From positions 62,001-126,000 of the forward strand of contig MNCI01002010.1 in the NCBI GenBank assembly GCA_015680685.1: 64,000 nt of DNA. Reading direction: 5' to 3'. The position numbers were made by a program, and so were the translations under genes. This document shows positions 31,571-42,479 of this stretch, one piece after another. Origin of the DNA: Gnetum montanum. Taxonomy: Eukaryota > Streptophyta > Gnetopsida > Gnetales > Gnetaceae. The stretch's first letter is position 1. The number at the start of each line of letters is the position of its first letter. The notes below the pieces were generated by a model. The model did not search any database and was not told the DNA's origin. It was given only the letters and a program-made list of their open reading frames with translations.

Positions 31571-31658
31571 AGTTAGAAAATTTTTAATTTTAAATGTTGA
31601 TTTGGGATGTAAAATTTTTCTTTTCGGGCTGTTTCGAAGCATGGCTGATTGATCATAG

Positions 31659-32140
31659 CATCATGATTGGTTGCAAGGACAACAAGCATTTCCTTATCGT
31701 CGTTGAGCTTGTCAGGGTGCTAACATGGGTCGGCCCTGTTGAGGATGGCGAGCGTCCCCCGGATCTAACCGTGGATGACAACAGAGTTTGGTTCAGGGAA
31801 GGTGCCTGTGAATTTCTAGCCTTCTTGTTAGATAATTTTGAGGTGGCCATGTGGTCGAATTTTGATGAAGTGACTGCATGGATCATGGTTGATGCAATGC
31901 TACCGGGGGTTTCCAAGGGTGTCATGGTTTTCATTGAAGACATTGACGAGGGACTATTTGTAAATGAGGGTGGTACCACTTGTGGACCCAAGTCAACATA
32001 GCCGTTAACGCGCGTGTGGGCATTATTGCCATGAGGGTTGGACTACCTCAATAATACGTTGTTTATAGCTACCTGCACACATACATTGTTTCAGAATCCT
32101 CCCGGCACAGTATACCAAGTGACCAAGTGGGACCATTTGA
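31659..32140 (+). CDS. E2 antisense gene, exon 2: inactive FCP1/NIF-like fold
   Basis: The acceptor gatcatag is followed by catc, exactly as in E1. NKHFLIVVELVRVLTW replaces the LVLDLNG nucleophile strand with no Asp at all. CEFLAFLLDNFEVAMWSNFD follows, and after a frame change comes NNTLFIATCTHTLFQNPPGT, where the usual DD pair is absent. The fold-level pattern (EFL..L...F.V..WS and N-T-L...F-N-P-P-x-T) is that of plant FCP1-like proteins. It cannot be a working phosphatase of this class. Confidence 0.65.
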
Positions 32141-32204
32141 ATTAATTGCTTTTCCTATCTCCATTTGATGTTTGTTTCTTGTTTTAACACATGTTTGTTT
32201 GTAG

Positions 32205-32467
32205 GCCGAAGACCAACCAAGACGGGACCCTCATTGAGGGTGAAGGGATAGCCCTTGCTCGCACTACTATGGAGGCCTTCATCATGGGCCCCACTCTTCA
32301 TGGGACCGTACTGGCTTAGACAAAGGGTTCCATGGTCCATTTTCATAACCAATTTTCCAGGGTATTTGCGTTGTGTAAAGCCCATGGGTGGCTTCATGAG
32401 GACTGGACAGATCAGGGGCCAATCTTCCCTTAAAAATTTGGCAGCACCTCCAAATCTGCCACTAACG
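32205..32467 (+). CDS. E2 antisense gene, exon 3
   Basis: The acceptor is tttgtag and the donor gtgagt. KAHGWLHEDWTDQGP matches E1 KDLGWLHEDWTLDPP. Stops are present near 32320 and 32430. One leftover base at the end, as in E1. Confidence 0.55.
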
Positions 32468-32556
32468 GTGAGTGATAACATTTCCTAGATGCGTTAGTAG
32501 GTTTGTTCAACTATTTGGGGTTATGCTGATATGGTCATTTTCACTTGTTTGAACAG

Positions 32557-33592
32557 TTGATGTACCTCTCGGTGGGGATCCTGTGACAACAGGATGAACT
32601 GAGACTACTTTTTCAATGAAGTTTTGGGAGGTGGAAAAAGTGCAAAATTGGTTGCACAGGCAAGATTCATTATCCCTCGCTCATTGCCTGGATGATGGTG
32701 GGCTCATGGAACCTTTTATGATGCCCTGACATATCAATTGGGGAGATTATTGGGATTATGGATTCGTTTAATGAGTCTGTCTCATAGTACAACACCCAAA
32801 TTAAGGGTGTCAAGGTGGTGTTTCATCTGTCACTTGTGTTCTTTTCAAACTTTTTTGGCATACTGGAAGATGGCCTACCCGTAGTGTTGGATGGATCTCA
32901 TAAAGAGCTCCAAAAAATCCATGAGATGGAATCTTAGTTAGGCATGGCCAAGAGCACCAAGGGATTCTTGATGCAAGGGAAGGCAAAAGTTGTTGAGGTA
33001 AATGAATTATATCCCCTATTTCAGGCACGGGTATTCCCCAAAACCCTTTCTCAGGTGAGGTGTCTTGGGGCTAAGGCAGTTCGCATCATGCGAACTATCT
33101 TGGAATCCAGCATGCAGTATAACTGGGCTCAATTTTTTTTTGTGGGCCTGCACAAGGAGATAGTGTGGCTGCACTCGAATATCGAAGCACAATCTCACTT
33201 CACCTTTGCCTTCTTCACCAGTCATCTCTGTCATTTTGCTGAATTCCTTGTGGTTCACACGGATAACAAGTTTTTCCTACGGGATCAGGGTCAACTATCC
33301 CACCCGTGGGTCAATCACTTGTTCGATACGGCCATGTCCCAAGATGCCCCAGAAGGTATTGATGAGTCCATTTCTGTTATCATGGGGGGATCATCTAGCG
33401 GTTCCATCCACACACAGGATAGTCTGGGATTGGAGCTAGATGATGTACCTTTAACCGCTAGGTAGGCAGAATGGGTTATCAGGGAAACCATTGGCAAAGC
33501 CAAGTCGAAGTTGAAAAGACCCAAACACGCTACAGTGGAAGTTGTCGATGTAAACCAACGACGCATGATGTGGATATGCTTCAAGATGCCTG
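32557..33592 (+). CDS. E2 antisense gene, exon 4
   Basis: Readable mainly from 32944: NELYPLFQARVFPKTLSQ, VRIMRTILES, FAFFTSHLCHFAEFLVV, QGQLSHPWVNHLFDTA and DAPEGIDES, aligning along the length of E1 exon 4. The upstream part (32780-32930) shows VVFHLSLVFFSNFFGILEDGLP, matching VRVNFDINAQVFSKFFGVPSSGLP of E1. The donor gtaagt at 33593 is at the same place as in E1. Stops near 32600, 32790, 32937 and 33463. Confidence 0.58.
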
Positions 33593-34016
33593 GTAAGTGA
33601 AGCTCACTTGCTTATTATTTTATCATTATCATTTGTTTATTACCTTTACTTTGATTTTTTACGTGTTGTTTCTATTTTTGATTTGAGGAAGTGAGGAACC
33701 AGGCTTTGGAGACCATCACAGAGGAGGAGGAGACGAATACAAAGAAAAACAATGAGAAGGAAAGCTTAGAGAAAATCCCAAGTAGAGGAACGAAGTAGTT
33801 AAAAAAAAATACGATCGAAACTGAACCATTGGATGACCAAGGTAGGATCGATCAAATGCTCTGCAAGTTTCTTCAGGGAGACCTGGATTTAGGTGACCCC
33901 TTAGACGGTAGCAAGGATCGTGGTATGTTTTCCCCTTTTAGTTTGTTTTGATTTACTGAATCAGTTGTCACTCCTACAGTCTGTTATTTTTGTGTTTTTA
34001 TGCTTTTCACATGAAG

Positions 34017-35268
34017 GTAGCAAGACCAGGATGGTGCGGTTGGACATACCCATGAAGATGGTTCCCCCTGAGAGGACCGCTGAGGTTACTTCATCCCGTA
34101 CCCATCAGCCACTTACTTGGTCAGAAATGCTGAGTAAGATGGATTTTGTGGCTGGAATCATGGAAGAAGTCATTGAACGGATCCAAGAAGCTCATGTTGA
34201 TATAGGTATAAATTATTTAGAGATTTGGAGCTTCACTTCTTGTTTGTATAGTTTTAAAATTTGCATTTTTCGCGTGTGTAGGTGCTAAACTGAGATGGGA
34301 TCCCTCTAAAAGCATCAACATGGAAAGCTTGATCACACTCTCCCCATAAGTAGAGTAGGTGCCAAGGCCCATTTACAAGGGAGTTGCAGAAAGCCTTGCA
34401 CACAATGCTAAGTTGTTATGGACTTGTAGGCATTCCATTGAGTAGTTGTGGATACAGATACAAGCGAAAGAAAAGGAAGTCTCCGAATTGTTAGAGGAAC
34501 GCGACGATCTGAAGTCTCGGTATGAGTTCGTTACTACCAGACTAAGCGGAGATTTCTCCTGACGAACATCTAAGGTGACGTATACTAGGTACTGGAACTT
34601 ATTTAATTGTCATGTGTCGCTGACTCAGAGGACGACAGAGCATAAAGCACAAATAGATCTCCTAAACCTTAAGTGTCAAGATTGGAAGGCCTTTTCTTCC
34701 AAGGTTCGTAAGTGGGGGTCAGGATGAGAAAAACCATAAACATCACTACAAGAAATCATTGAAAGAGGTGTCTATTGAAAAGTGCTAGCTAGAGATGTTT
34801 GTGGGGGGTTTGGGCTTGCGTTCTACCTATGATACATTTTCTCAAAACACAACTGTGGAAATGGAATCGCCTACAAGGATGATAACGATTGTTTCTGTGG
34901 AGGTTTCAGTGGGCAAGTTCCCTCTGAAACGTCCTACCTGGTCGGCTGTCGACAAAGGCAAGACTTTGGCAGACATCGATTTAGGCTTGAATGGGATAGA
35001 CTCGGCCAGCATTTCAGAGGAGGAAATACTTTGTCAGCTTGAATTCAGTTTAGGGGGATCCCCTATGATAAGCATTTCATCCTTACGAGGTTAATTTATT
35101 GAATAACATTTAAAAGTTTATCATCTGCTTATTCTTATGTTGGTTGTTTATTTTTGGCATTTTCAGAATGAAGGTGGTGATGGTAACCAAGAGGTTGGCC
35201 CCAGTGGAGGAAGAGCCCCTGACACTGGTGGCTCTAAAGGAGATGATCCTCCTGTCCTAGACACTTAG
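34017..35268 (+). CDS. E2 antisense gene, exons 6 to 8
   Basis: Exon 6 (34017-34205) has DFVAGIMEEVIERIQEAHVD. Exon 7 from 34282 opens GAKLRWDP in the same phase as E1, then a charged helical stretch (KEVSELLEERDDLKSRYEF), KNHKHHYKK near 34735, and SEEEILCQLEFSLGG near 35020-35060. The last exon (35167-35268) is Gly/Asp-rich and ends at TAG 35266-35268. Stops are frequent in exon 7. The section 34565-34631 has gt...ag borders and no E1 counterpart, so it may be an extra intron. Confidence 0.5.
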
Positions 35269-35360
35269 TTTTTTTAGTGTTTTTTACTGATTCAAATTGA
35301 TACAGGAATTGTAACTTGAGAATGTTGGGAAAAATAGGAACAATTGTACAACATTGCATG

Positions 35361-35366
35361 AATAAA
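35361..35366 (+). terminator. Candidate polyadenylation signal of the E2 plus-strand gene
   Basis: AATAAA about 93 nt past the last stop codon, in an A/T-rich stretch. The position suits the end of a plus-strand transcript. Confidence 0.45.
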
Positions 35367-35489
35367 ATATTTTTTGTTTCTTTTCAATTTGGTTGCATAC
35401 ATGACATGATATTAAAACGTTTTTGGGTTTACTTTTCTATATTGAGTGTAATGTAATGAAATAATTGTATATGGAAGACGAAGTACACG

Positions 35490-35710
35490 CTATTTTAAGG
35501 CCATTTCAGGCCCAATTCACACTAGTTTAAAGCCATTTCGTGCTCCTATGCGTAGTTTAAAGTCGTTTCGGGCACCATTGTAAATGAGTAATAATTTAGA
35601 GAAAGTGGGTAACTGTCTTAGTTGACCGTTCATCTCTGATCGTGGCTAGTTTTATGTCGTTTTGGACATGATAGTTTAACGTCATGATAGTTTTATTGTC
35701 CGTGTGCAAT
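35490..35710. repeat. TTTAAGGCC / TTTAACGTC units downstream of the plus-strand gene, E2
   Basis: Copies include tttaaGGCCatttcaGGCC, tttaaaGtCGtttCGgGC and ttttatGTCgttttgGACa. Matches the array at 14622-15000 of E1 by position. It overlaps the end of the protease frame. Confidence 0.65.
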
Positions 35711-36612
35711 GAAATGATGGGAGTGACCACTTCTCCATGTATGACGACTTCACCACCCTCATAGGGTAGGTGAATCTCCTGATGTATAGGGGAGGAAACA
35801 GCTCTCAATTGAGCCAACCAGGGTCTTCCTAATATTAAATTAAATCCTGGCATTTCATCGACAACTAGGAAGTCAGCAGATGTGGAGAACTGGTCTCCCG
35901 CTATGAAATCTAAGGTTATTGTGCCATTGACCAGTACGCGTGACCCGCTAAATGAATTTAAACATGTTGTTACACTTGGTTTAATTGAATTGGTAAGCCC
36001 CAGTTGTTCAATGATGGGATATGGTACTACGTTGGTGGCTACCCCATCATCTACGTGGACTCTATGTATTTTGAACTGGTTTACATGTATGGTTATGAAC
36101 ATGGGGATTGTTGTTGTCTCCCCTGTCTTCTTGTCTACTTTGATGTTATCATCGTGGAAGCTCAAGTGTTTAGGAATGACCCTGTGAGATGGGTACATTA
36201 CCGCATGAATGGCTGGTTTTCTTGGGGGCAAGTCCTCACTGACCGGGATCGATGTTAACATGCGTACTAGAGCTTCCTGATGAGTCTGGAATGTTAGCAC
36301 CAAGTCATACATGCTTAAAGAAGTGTTCTTTTGCTTCAATGCTTGTGTGACTTGTGTTAAAGCTGTCACAAAGTCTCTACTATTAGGAATGCTCTTGTCG
36401 ATGATGATTGGGTCCATTGGGTCCAACAGCTTTATTTCGTGTCTCTGCGGCCTATCATTTTTGCTTGTCATAGTTTTGGATGGTTCATGTTTTTTTGACA
36501 GTTCACCATGATTACCTATGTTTGATTGATTGTTAGTTGGGGACATAGATATGGAACTAATTGGAGTGGATTTGGGTGGCCCTAGAGCCAACCTTTGGCG
36601 CTCTTTCTCCAA
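35596..36612 (-). CDS. E2 protease region
   Basis: A 338-codon open frame. It contains DFVTALTQVTQALKQKNTSL (Tat pre-protease motif), MFITIHVNQFKIHRVHVDDG with the active site again DDG (VHVDDGVATNVVPYP), and GFNLILGRPWLAQL. It aligns with the E1 protease nearly throughout and ends shortly after HGEVVTP with a different tail. This is the least damaged E2 reading frame. Confidence 0.8.
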   Translation of the reverse strand: MEKERQRLALGPPKSTPISSISMSPTNNQSNIGNHGELSKKHEPSKTMTSKNDRPQRHEIKLLDPMDPIIIDKSIPNSRDFVTALTQVTQALKQKNTSLSMYDLVLTFQTHQEALVRMLTSIPVSEDLPPRKPAIHAVMYPSHRVIPKHLSFHDDNIKVDKKTGETTTIPMFITIHVNQFKIHRVHVDDGVATNVVPYPIIEQLGLTNSIKPSVTTCLNSFSGSRVLVNGTITLDFIAGDQFSTSADFLVVDEMPGFNLILGRPWLAQLRAVSSPIHQEIHLPYEGGEVVIHGEVVTPIISLHTDNKTIMTLNYHVQNDIKLATIRDERSTKTVTHFL

Positions 36613-39480
36613 GAATTTCCACGTAAGTCTATCAGCTAAGCATTCTCATGCGTGGCATGGAGGTGGAGCTGGTCTTGGAGCCTCGGGTTGCCTTGGGATG
36701 TGAACCACATATGGAGGCTGGCGGGATTACAGTTGGTTGGTGGGAAGTGTTTGAGCCGAAGGCTGGCCAGGGACCCTAATGACGTAGGGGCGAGGCTTGC
36801 CTTGCACCTGTGAGGTGGAGGTGTGATAATCGTCAGAAATTTTAGGTGTCCTAACAACGTATGGTGTTGGTTTCAGTGGAGGTTGGACCTCCACTATCAA
36901 AACGGCTGGTGGTACTCAGACTACGAAGGGGGAAGGCTGAGTATGAGGGGTTGGTGGCTTTAAGGGGTAGGCATGGCCAGAGGTATACAGACGAAGTAGG
37001 ACTGTTCGGGGAAACATGGAGGTTGAGGTGTGGATGTAGACACAGTGGAAGGAAGTTGCACTACGAATGTCCTGTTAGGTGTTTCCTGTTCGTTTTGAGC
37101 GTAGATGGTTTTAATGTTACATGTCTCGGAATCATCATTAATGTAGATCATATTAATCACGTACGGGGCCTCTTTGGTGTTTAGGGGATCCTTATATATC
37201 CCCATAGCCTGATTCTGTAGTTGGATCGGGTTGACCTTGTCAAAAGTGATTTGGCCTCCATCGATCATCCACTGGATATCCTGCTTCAAGGTAAAACAGT
37301 AATCCGTCGCGTGCCCGTTACGTTGATGGTAGTTGCAGAAGCGATTCATCCTAAAGCCTTTGGATACGGGTGGCTCATCCGGCATTACTAAGCTTGGGTT
37401 CTGTACGAGTTGGTAGAATTGGTCATGTCTCTGGATAGCCACAAGGGACAACTACTTATGTTTCATTAATGTAGCTTTCAGGAGTTGATCAAAGAGCTAG
37501 GATGGTTTCATCGGCAGAGGCATATATTGAGAGGGTTCTTTCCTCTCGAAATTTCGCGTACGGTTTGTTGGGTTCTGTCTTGATGATGATTCTGGGGCGG
37601 TTTTGGGAGTGGGTTTATTGTAGTTAGTAGGGGCTACGAGTGGTTTTTTTTGGTGTGTCATGTTTGTTTGTTGCACCCCTGCTATTGCTGCTATAGTGGT
37701 TTTGGCCTTCCCTTTATCTTTTTTAGTATGTTCATTTTTGAAGGCCAAGTATGCCAAGTCATGGCTGTTTTGAGCTACTTCTTTTAAGTTTTTGATCTGC
37801 CCAAATGCCTGATTGAGATCATGCATGTTAAGGTAATATAATTTGGACTTGAAGAAATCATTGACAGCCCCCTTCAAAACTGTAAGCAGATAAGTTTGGG
37901 AGATTGGTTTGTGTAGCTCGTTGATAGCGGCACTTCATCTCTGAATAAAATTCTGTACAGGTTCAAGCAATGCTTGCTTGAACTGTATAAGGCTATCCAA
38001 GGTGGCCTTATGTTTCAAGTTGTACTTTAACCGGGTCACAAACTAGTGTAATACATCCTCAAAGGAGAAGATAGAATTCCTGTGCAGGGCCTGGTACCAG
38101 TCAAGTGCTCTCCCTGCGAGGGACATGGGGAACACTCGGAGAATGGCGTGGGGCCAAGCATAGAGTAACGCACATTCTAATCTAAATGTTGTGAGATGTG
38201 CATTGGGATCCGTCTCCCCGTTATACTTGGTTACTATCAGTAAGGGTATGCCTTTAGGTAAGGTTAAGGGTGGGACTGAGGAGCTGATGGGGTCATCATG
38301 GTAGAAGTCCACTACCTTCAGCTCTCCGTCAGCGGCCATTTTGAGGTGCTTTACTTTGTCAGTAAGCTCCTGCATTAATTTCTTGACATCTACCCAATCT
38401 TGGATGCTCGGTGACACGACGGCTTGAGGTTGTGGTACATTGTACAAGTTAGATTATTGTATGGTGGGTTGGAAAGCCGAAAGCCATGCGGTCGGTGGTT
38501 GTGCTTGTGGAAAATTTATAGTGGGCAGTGCTAAGGATGACACATTATAGGGGAATGGTTGTTGTGGCTACGGTTGGGGCTATACCTTGGGAACATTGGC
38601 TGGTGGAATTGTATGGGGTGGCACGTGGTGGTGGGAGATTTGATGAGACAACACTCCCCTCGCTAAACCATTGCCTCGCCACGTTGTTCACGGAGACTCC
38701 CTTTTGGGTTACGACTATCTGGGGAATTGCATGCATTTGGATGTGTGGTATGTAGTGAGTAGAGGTAGATGCCAGTATCACGTGTGGCCTCCCTATCACT
38801 TGGGGTGGGAATGTTGCTCCTGTGCCATCATGAGGGGGCGGTGCTCGTGAGGATAAGCTCGCAGCTGTAGTAGGGATGAGTGCGAGAGGGAAGGTGTTAG
38901 GTTGAGAATCACCTAGGAGAGGATTATGCACTAATGCTGATGTTTCTGATAGTGGTGCTTGAGCCTGGGTGAGTCTGAGGTGTTGTAGGGTTAGGATCTC
39001 CCCTGTATCGAGATGAAAAATGGGGTTAACCTGTACGTGCAGGATTAGGGTGTGGTACGAATCCCCTTGTTCGGATTAAGCAGCAAACTTGTCCTCTTCC
39101 TCTAGCTGGGGCTCTAGTGCAGGCTGGTCCAAATGGCTCCTTTGCAGGAGGAGCTGTGTGATGAGCTTCAAGTACTACTCAAGGATGGGAATTATGTCAT
39201 ATGGGGAAGGGATGAACTCTCATCCCCCCCTGGAAAACAGTTTGAACTGCCTCTTCACCTCCATTTCAGCTTGATCTACAGCCAATCCAGCTTGTATCTT
39301 AATACATATGAAATTATACTAGTCCTGGGTTATGATGTTGGAGGCCCTACTATAGGTTGCACTCCCAGGTGTTGTGCGACAGGCTGTTGGACATCTATGA
39401 TGTCGATGATGTTATTGTCTTGAGTGGTGGAAACGATGGTGTTTGTAGGATTTATGATGATTGGTTTAGAATGTGACATT
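36613..39480 (-). pseudogene. E2 gag
   Basis: Fragments in order on the minus strand: Pro-rich N-terminus (about 39.4-38.5 kb), gag core 38447-38043 (VTKYNGETDPNAHLTTF, GRALDWYQALH), capsid C-terminal part 37877-37497 (GAVNDFFKSKLYYL), and the zinc-knuckle-like segment 37451-36960 (CNYHQRNGHATDYCFTLK). Stops and frame changes divide it. It aligns with E1 gag over the core and knuckle. Confidence 0.75.
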
Positions 39481-40030
39481 TTCTGGAGTGAAATTGATGT
39501 ACTGGGTAGCGTACAGCATATACGCTTTAGCTGACAACGTATGATAGCATACATAGTGTATACGTAGGCAGCGTAGACAGTCAGCGTAGACGAGTCTATG
39601 GTGTAAGTGGCACAACGTATACGCTAAACAACGTATACAGCGTAAAAAGGGGCACAACGTAACAATAGGGCTCAGTGTAAAAAGGGCTCAGCGTAAAAAG
39701 AGCTCAGCGTAAGAAGGGCTTAGCAGAAACAAGGCTCAATGTAAGCAATGCACAGTGTAAACAAGGCTCAGTGTAAACAATGCACAGCGTAAACAAGGCT
39801 CAACGTAAAAGATGCTTAGCATAAAAAATGCACAACGTAAAAAAAACATAGCGTATGGTTTTCCAAGTAAGTTTTTAATCAAGAGCGTATACACTGAACA
39901 GTGTAGATGTTGGACAGTTGCAGGGTGGGTTTTTAGACTAGGCTGCATAAACGCTAGAGGGCTCCAGTAGGCGGTGTAGACTCCTAGCACCGTAAATACT
40001 AGGAAATTTACGGATAACGGTTTTAGGAGG
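39480..40030. repeat. E2 5' leader with GCGTAAA/GCTCAG repeats
   Basis: Between gag and the PBS lie short tandem units of about 16-20 bp, such as aaggctcagtgtaaac and aatgcacagcgtaaac (39655-39850), and several GCGTATACG motifs (39490-39640). No coding signal. E1 has only a short leader here. Confidence 0.65.
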
Positions 40031-40047
40031 CCCTCCTTCTAGTGCCA
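40031..40047 (-). other. E2 primer-binding site
   Basis: ccctccttctagtgcca on the plus strand, so TGGCACTAGAAGGAGGG on the minus strand, five bases from the 5' LTR. Identical to that of E3. Confidence 0.65.
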
Positions 40048-40052
40048 ATTTT

Positions 40053-41271
40053 TGTACCGCCTGAAATTGTCGATCTCCGGCTGGAAGGAAACAAAGGCTG
40101 TGGGATCACAGGACGGGCACGGAAGACCCTACCTTCGCCTAAGGGCAAGCTGAAATGCACAAAGGCAAAGCACCATAGGTGGTCTGCACACGGATCAGAC
40201 AAGGATTTCCTCGAATGTACACTGAAGTGCTATACGCCTGGTTATGTGTAAACAGCGTAGAAAACGTAAACAAAGCATAAACAGCGTAAAACAGGTGCGG
40301 GCAGAGTGTAAATGTAAACGGGCGTAAATAGAATGGGTGGGCCAAATTGACATAAAACTATAAACAATCTTATGTAGCAAATTTAACGATGATATTACAG
40401 AATGAGAACAGTGCACTAGTCTAACGCAGTTATGGCGAAGCACAAGGCAGACGAAAAGCCCCGGTAGATGGGATGGCGGTTGGGCTAGATTATGCTGTGA
40501 GCGCAGTGTAGAGACTGTGCACAACGTACAAGTTTTCCAGTGTAAGAGGATTTCAAACTTTGGTGCACAGCGTAATTGCTCCTGGGTATGCTCTGGGATT
40601 TTTTCCAACCTCTGGATGAAGTAAAAAATGGGGGTTTTTATACTGGTTGTTACGCTAGACTCGAGTTGGGAGACATGTGGTGCGTTGAATGGGTGCATAA
40701 AACTTACAAATGTACAAAATATTACATCTGCCGAGTGTATACGCTGGGTGTATATGCCGTATCAGGTCGGTGTATACGCTAGGCGTATACGCTGAATGTA
40801 CTGGGTGTGTGAACGTGGGTGGACATGCTGAGTGCTGGGCGTATACGTTGATGAATGCTAGGTGTATACGCTAGTGATTGCTAGCTGTATACACTGGGCA
40901 TATACGCTGGTGACTGCTAGGCATATATGCCAAAGGTTGCCCACTTACTTCAATCTTTGCTCTTCGGTGTTATCTTCATGCTGTCATTGGAGATTTTGTT
41001 GTTGAGCGTATGCATCTGTAGTACTCGGGCGTGTATGCTAGGGTGCCGAGTATATACCCTGGAGTGCTGGGGGTATACACTAGAGTGTTGTGTGTATACG
41101 CCATAGGTGTGAACTTGGGTATATGCTAGCACAATATACTTAGTGAAAACCAAGCATTTCGAGCCCTAAAATTGCCATGTATGACATCTCATGTAGCTGA
41201 GGTCGTCCGCAGGTCCGAGGGTCTTTCTTGGTGTCGGAGAAGTACTAAGCTCTGAATTTTGTGGTGTTTCA
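40053..41271 (-). repeat. E2 5' LTR
   Basis: It starts tgtacc and ends gtgtttca (1219 bp). The minus-strand TATA box is at 40635-40642. Palindromes GCGTATACGC and variants lie at 40735-41110. It is followed by the right target duplication cacct (41272-41276). Confidence 0.9.
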
Positions 41272-41289
41272 CACCTAACCCTCAAATTC

Positions 41290-41850
41290 TTATTTATTTT
41301 TCATAAATCTTAGTACTTGATCATCATCTTCAAATACTTGTAAATGCCTTATATTATCTGGTATTGATGGTTGACATTCTTCCTCAATCATTACATCTTT
41401 GTAATTTTCTAGTATTTGCATATCCAATGTTGAAGCGGCTTTTTCCAAATCATATGATATAATATTCTCTACTCTGTTTACATGCTCTATTTGGCAATGT
41501 TGAAACTGGGCTAACAGCTTACAAGCAAGTTGCTTATAAGGTCTCAAAAATGAGCTTTTTACGACACAGTTACCATTTACTTGTTCATAGACTAATCTTG
41601 AGTCTCCCTTAATAGTGATTTTATTGATATTTTTATCTAGAGCTATTCTCATACAAATGCATAAAGCTTCATACTTGGCCTTGTTGTTAGTATGAGGTTA
41701 AGATAAATGAATTGCCTTGAGAATTTCAAGTGAATCATTCTTGAATATAACTATTCCAACTCCTGGACCTTTTGAATTACATGAACCATCAAAGTATAAC
41801 TCCCATTTATCTTCATTCTTTGATTGTTCTTTTTCAGGACTACAACTTTC
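41290..41850 (-). pseudogene. E3 archaeal-type RNase H, upstream of RT
   Basis: Starting within the frame that ends at 41698 and continuing 41652-41290, the minus strand encodes an archaeal-type RNase H: ELYFDGSCNSKGPGVG (first Asp), KAKYEAL (Glu), IKGDSRLVYEQVNG (second Asp) and VENIISYDLEKAA (last Asp). All four acidic positions are present, with one in-frame stop near 41698. It directly follows protease and, once E2 is removed, is in frame with the RT linker. In E1, E2 and typical Tat elements this domain follows the Ty3-type RNase H instead. Confidence 0.8.
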
Positions 41851-42369
41851 TTGGAGTGTACAAATTTTTCTTTCAACACCTCCTTTTTCAACCATCTTAC
41901 TTTTTCTATTTGAAGTATTATTATCAATCAACAGAGATTTGCTATAGATGTAGATTTGATTTGGTTCTCCTTTCCAAGGTAACCACATGTGAGAATAATC
42001 TGTTAATATGTAACCTGAGAAATTCTTACTCCAACTTCTACTCAATAAGAGACTATGTGAATATGGTATGTCTGCCACTTGAATAGTTACTCTACTTCGG
42101 ATGTGAGGTTCAGAAGAAATTTCCAATAGGATATTTGGTAATTGACCCACAATCTTCACTCTACTTTTATCCACTTGAACAATCTTTTTGTTTGATTTTT
42201 TAGGAATCAAACTGAGTTTGTTACATATAGATAATGGCATTATAGTAGATGTGGCTCCAGAATCAATCAAAAAATTGTGCAAGTATTTATCCTTTAATTT
42301 CATTGTCAAGAGAAAAGGAGGAGCTTCCTTATCATATGAAGTCTTTAATTTCTCATCATTGTTAGACAC
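41851..42369 (-). CDS. E3 aspartic protease
   Basis: The open frame begins at 42369. The active site FLIDSGATSTIMPLSI is intact (D-S-G), followed by ILLEISSEPH and a SLLLSRSW motif matching ILGRSWL in E1. Just upstream, across a stop, is DLKHVKANISLYQLLQI, the pre-protease motif of Tat-like elements. The same frame then runs into the archaeal-type RNase H. Confidence 0.8.
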
Positions 42370-42479
42370 ATAGCTTAACTATGATTCTCTAACTCTCCTT
42401 TTACCTTTAATGAACTCTAAAGCCTTTCTTTTTTGATCTCCTATTTGAAGCAACTGATAGAGACTAATATTGGCCTTGA

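Larger units (their letters stand above)
30814..35268 (+). pseudogene. E2 plus-strand (antisense) spliced gene, homologue of the E1 gene
   Basis: Approximate exons: 30814-30944, 31659 to about 32140, 32205-32467, 32557-33592, about 33692-33922, 34017-34205, 34282 to about 35090 (with a possible extra intron about 34570-34630), 35167-35268. Junctions 1/2, 3/4 and 6/7 keep frame, and junctions 1/2, 2/3, 3/4 and 6/7 have the same phase as in E1. Conserved blocks in order: degenerate FCP1/NIF-like fold, HGWLHEDWT, LYPLFQARVFPKTLSQ with FAEFLVV and QLSHPWVNHL, the EEVIERIQ helix, AKLRWDP, EKNHKHHYK, SEEEIL and an acidic tail. Many stops and frameshifts. The position between protease and RT on the opposite strand matches E1. 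Confidence 0.75.
24066..41271 (-). mobile_element. E2: second Tat-like element with a homologous plus-strand gene
   Basis: LTRs at 24066-25255 and 40053-41271 are flanked by cacct. The order is the same as E1: leader, gag, protease, plus-strand gene, RT, Ty3 RNase H, archaeal-type RNase H, integrase, repeat array, PPT. Proteins resemble those of E1 but many residues differ, and the LTRs are unrelated except at their ends, so E2 is another family. Its two LTRs have diverged more than those of E1 and it has many stops, so it inserted earlier than E1. Confidence 0.9.
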
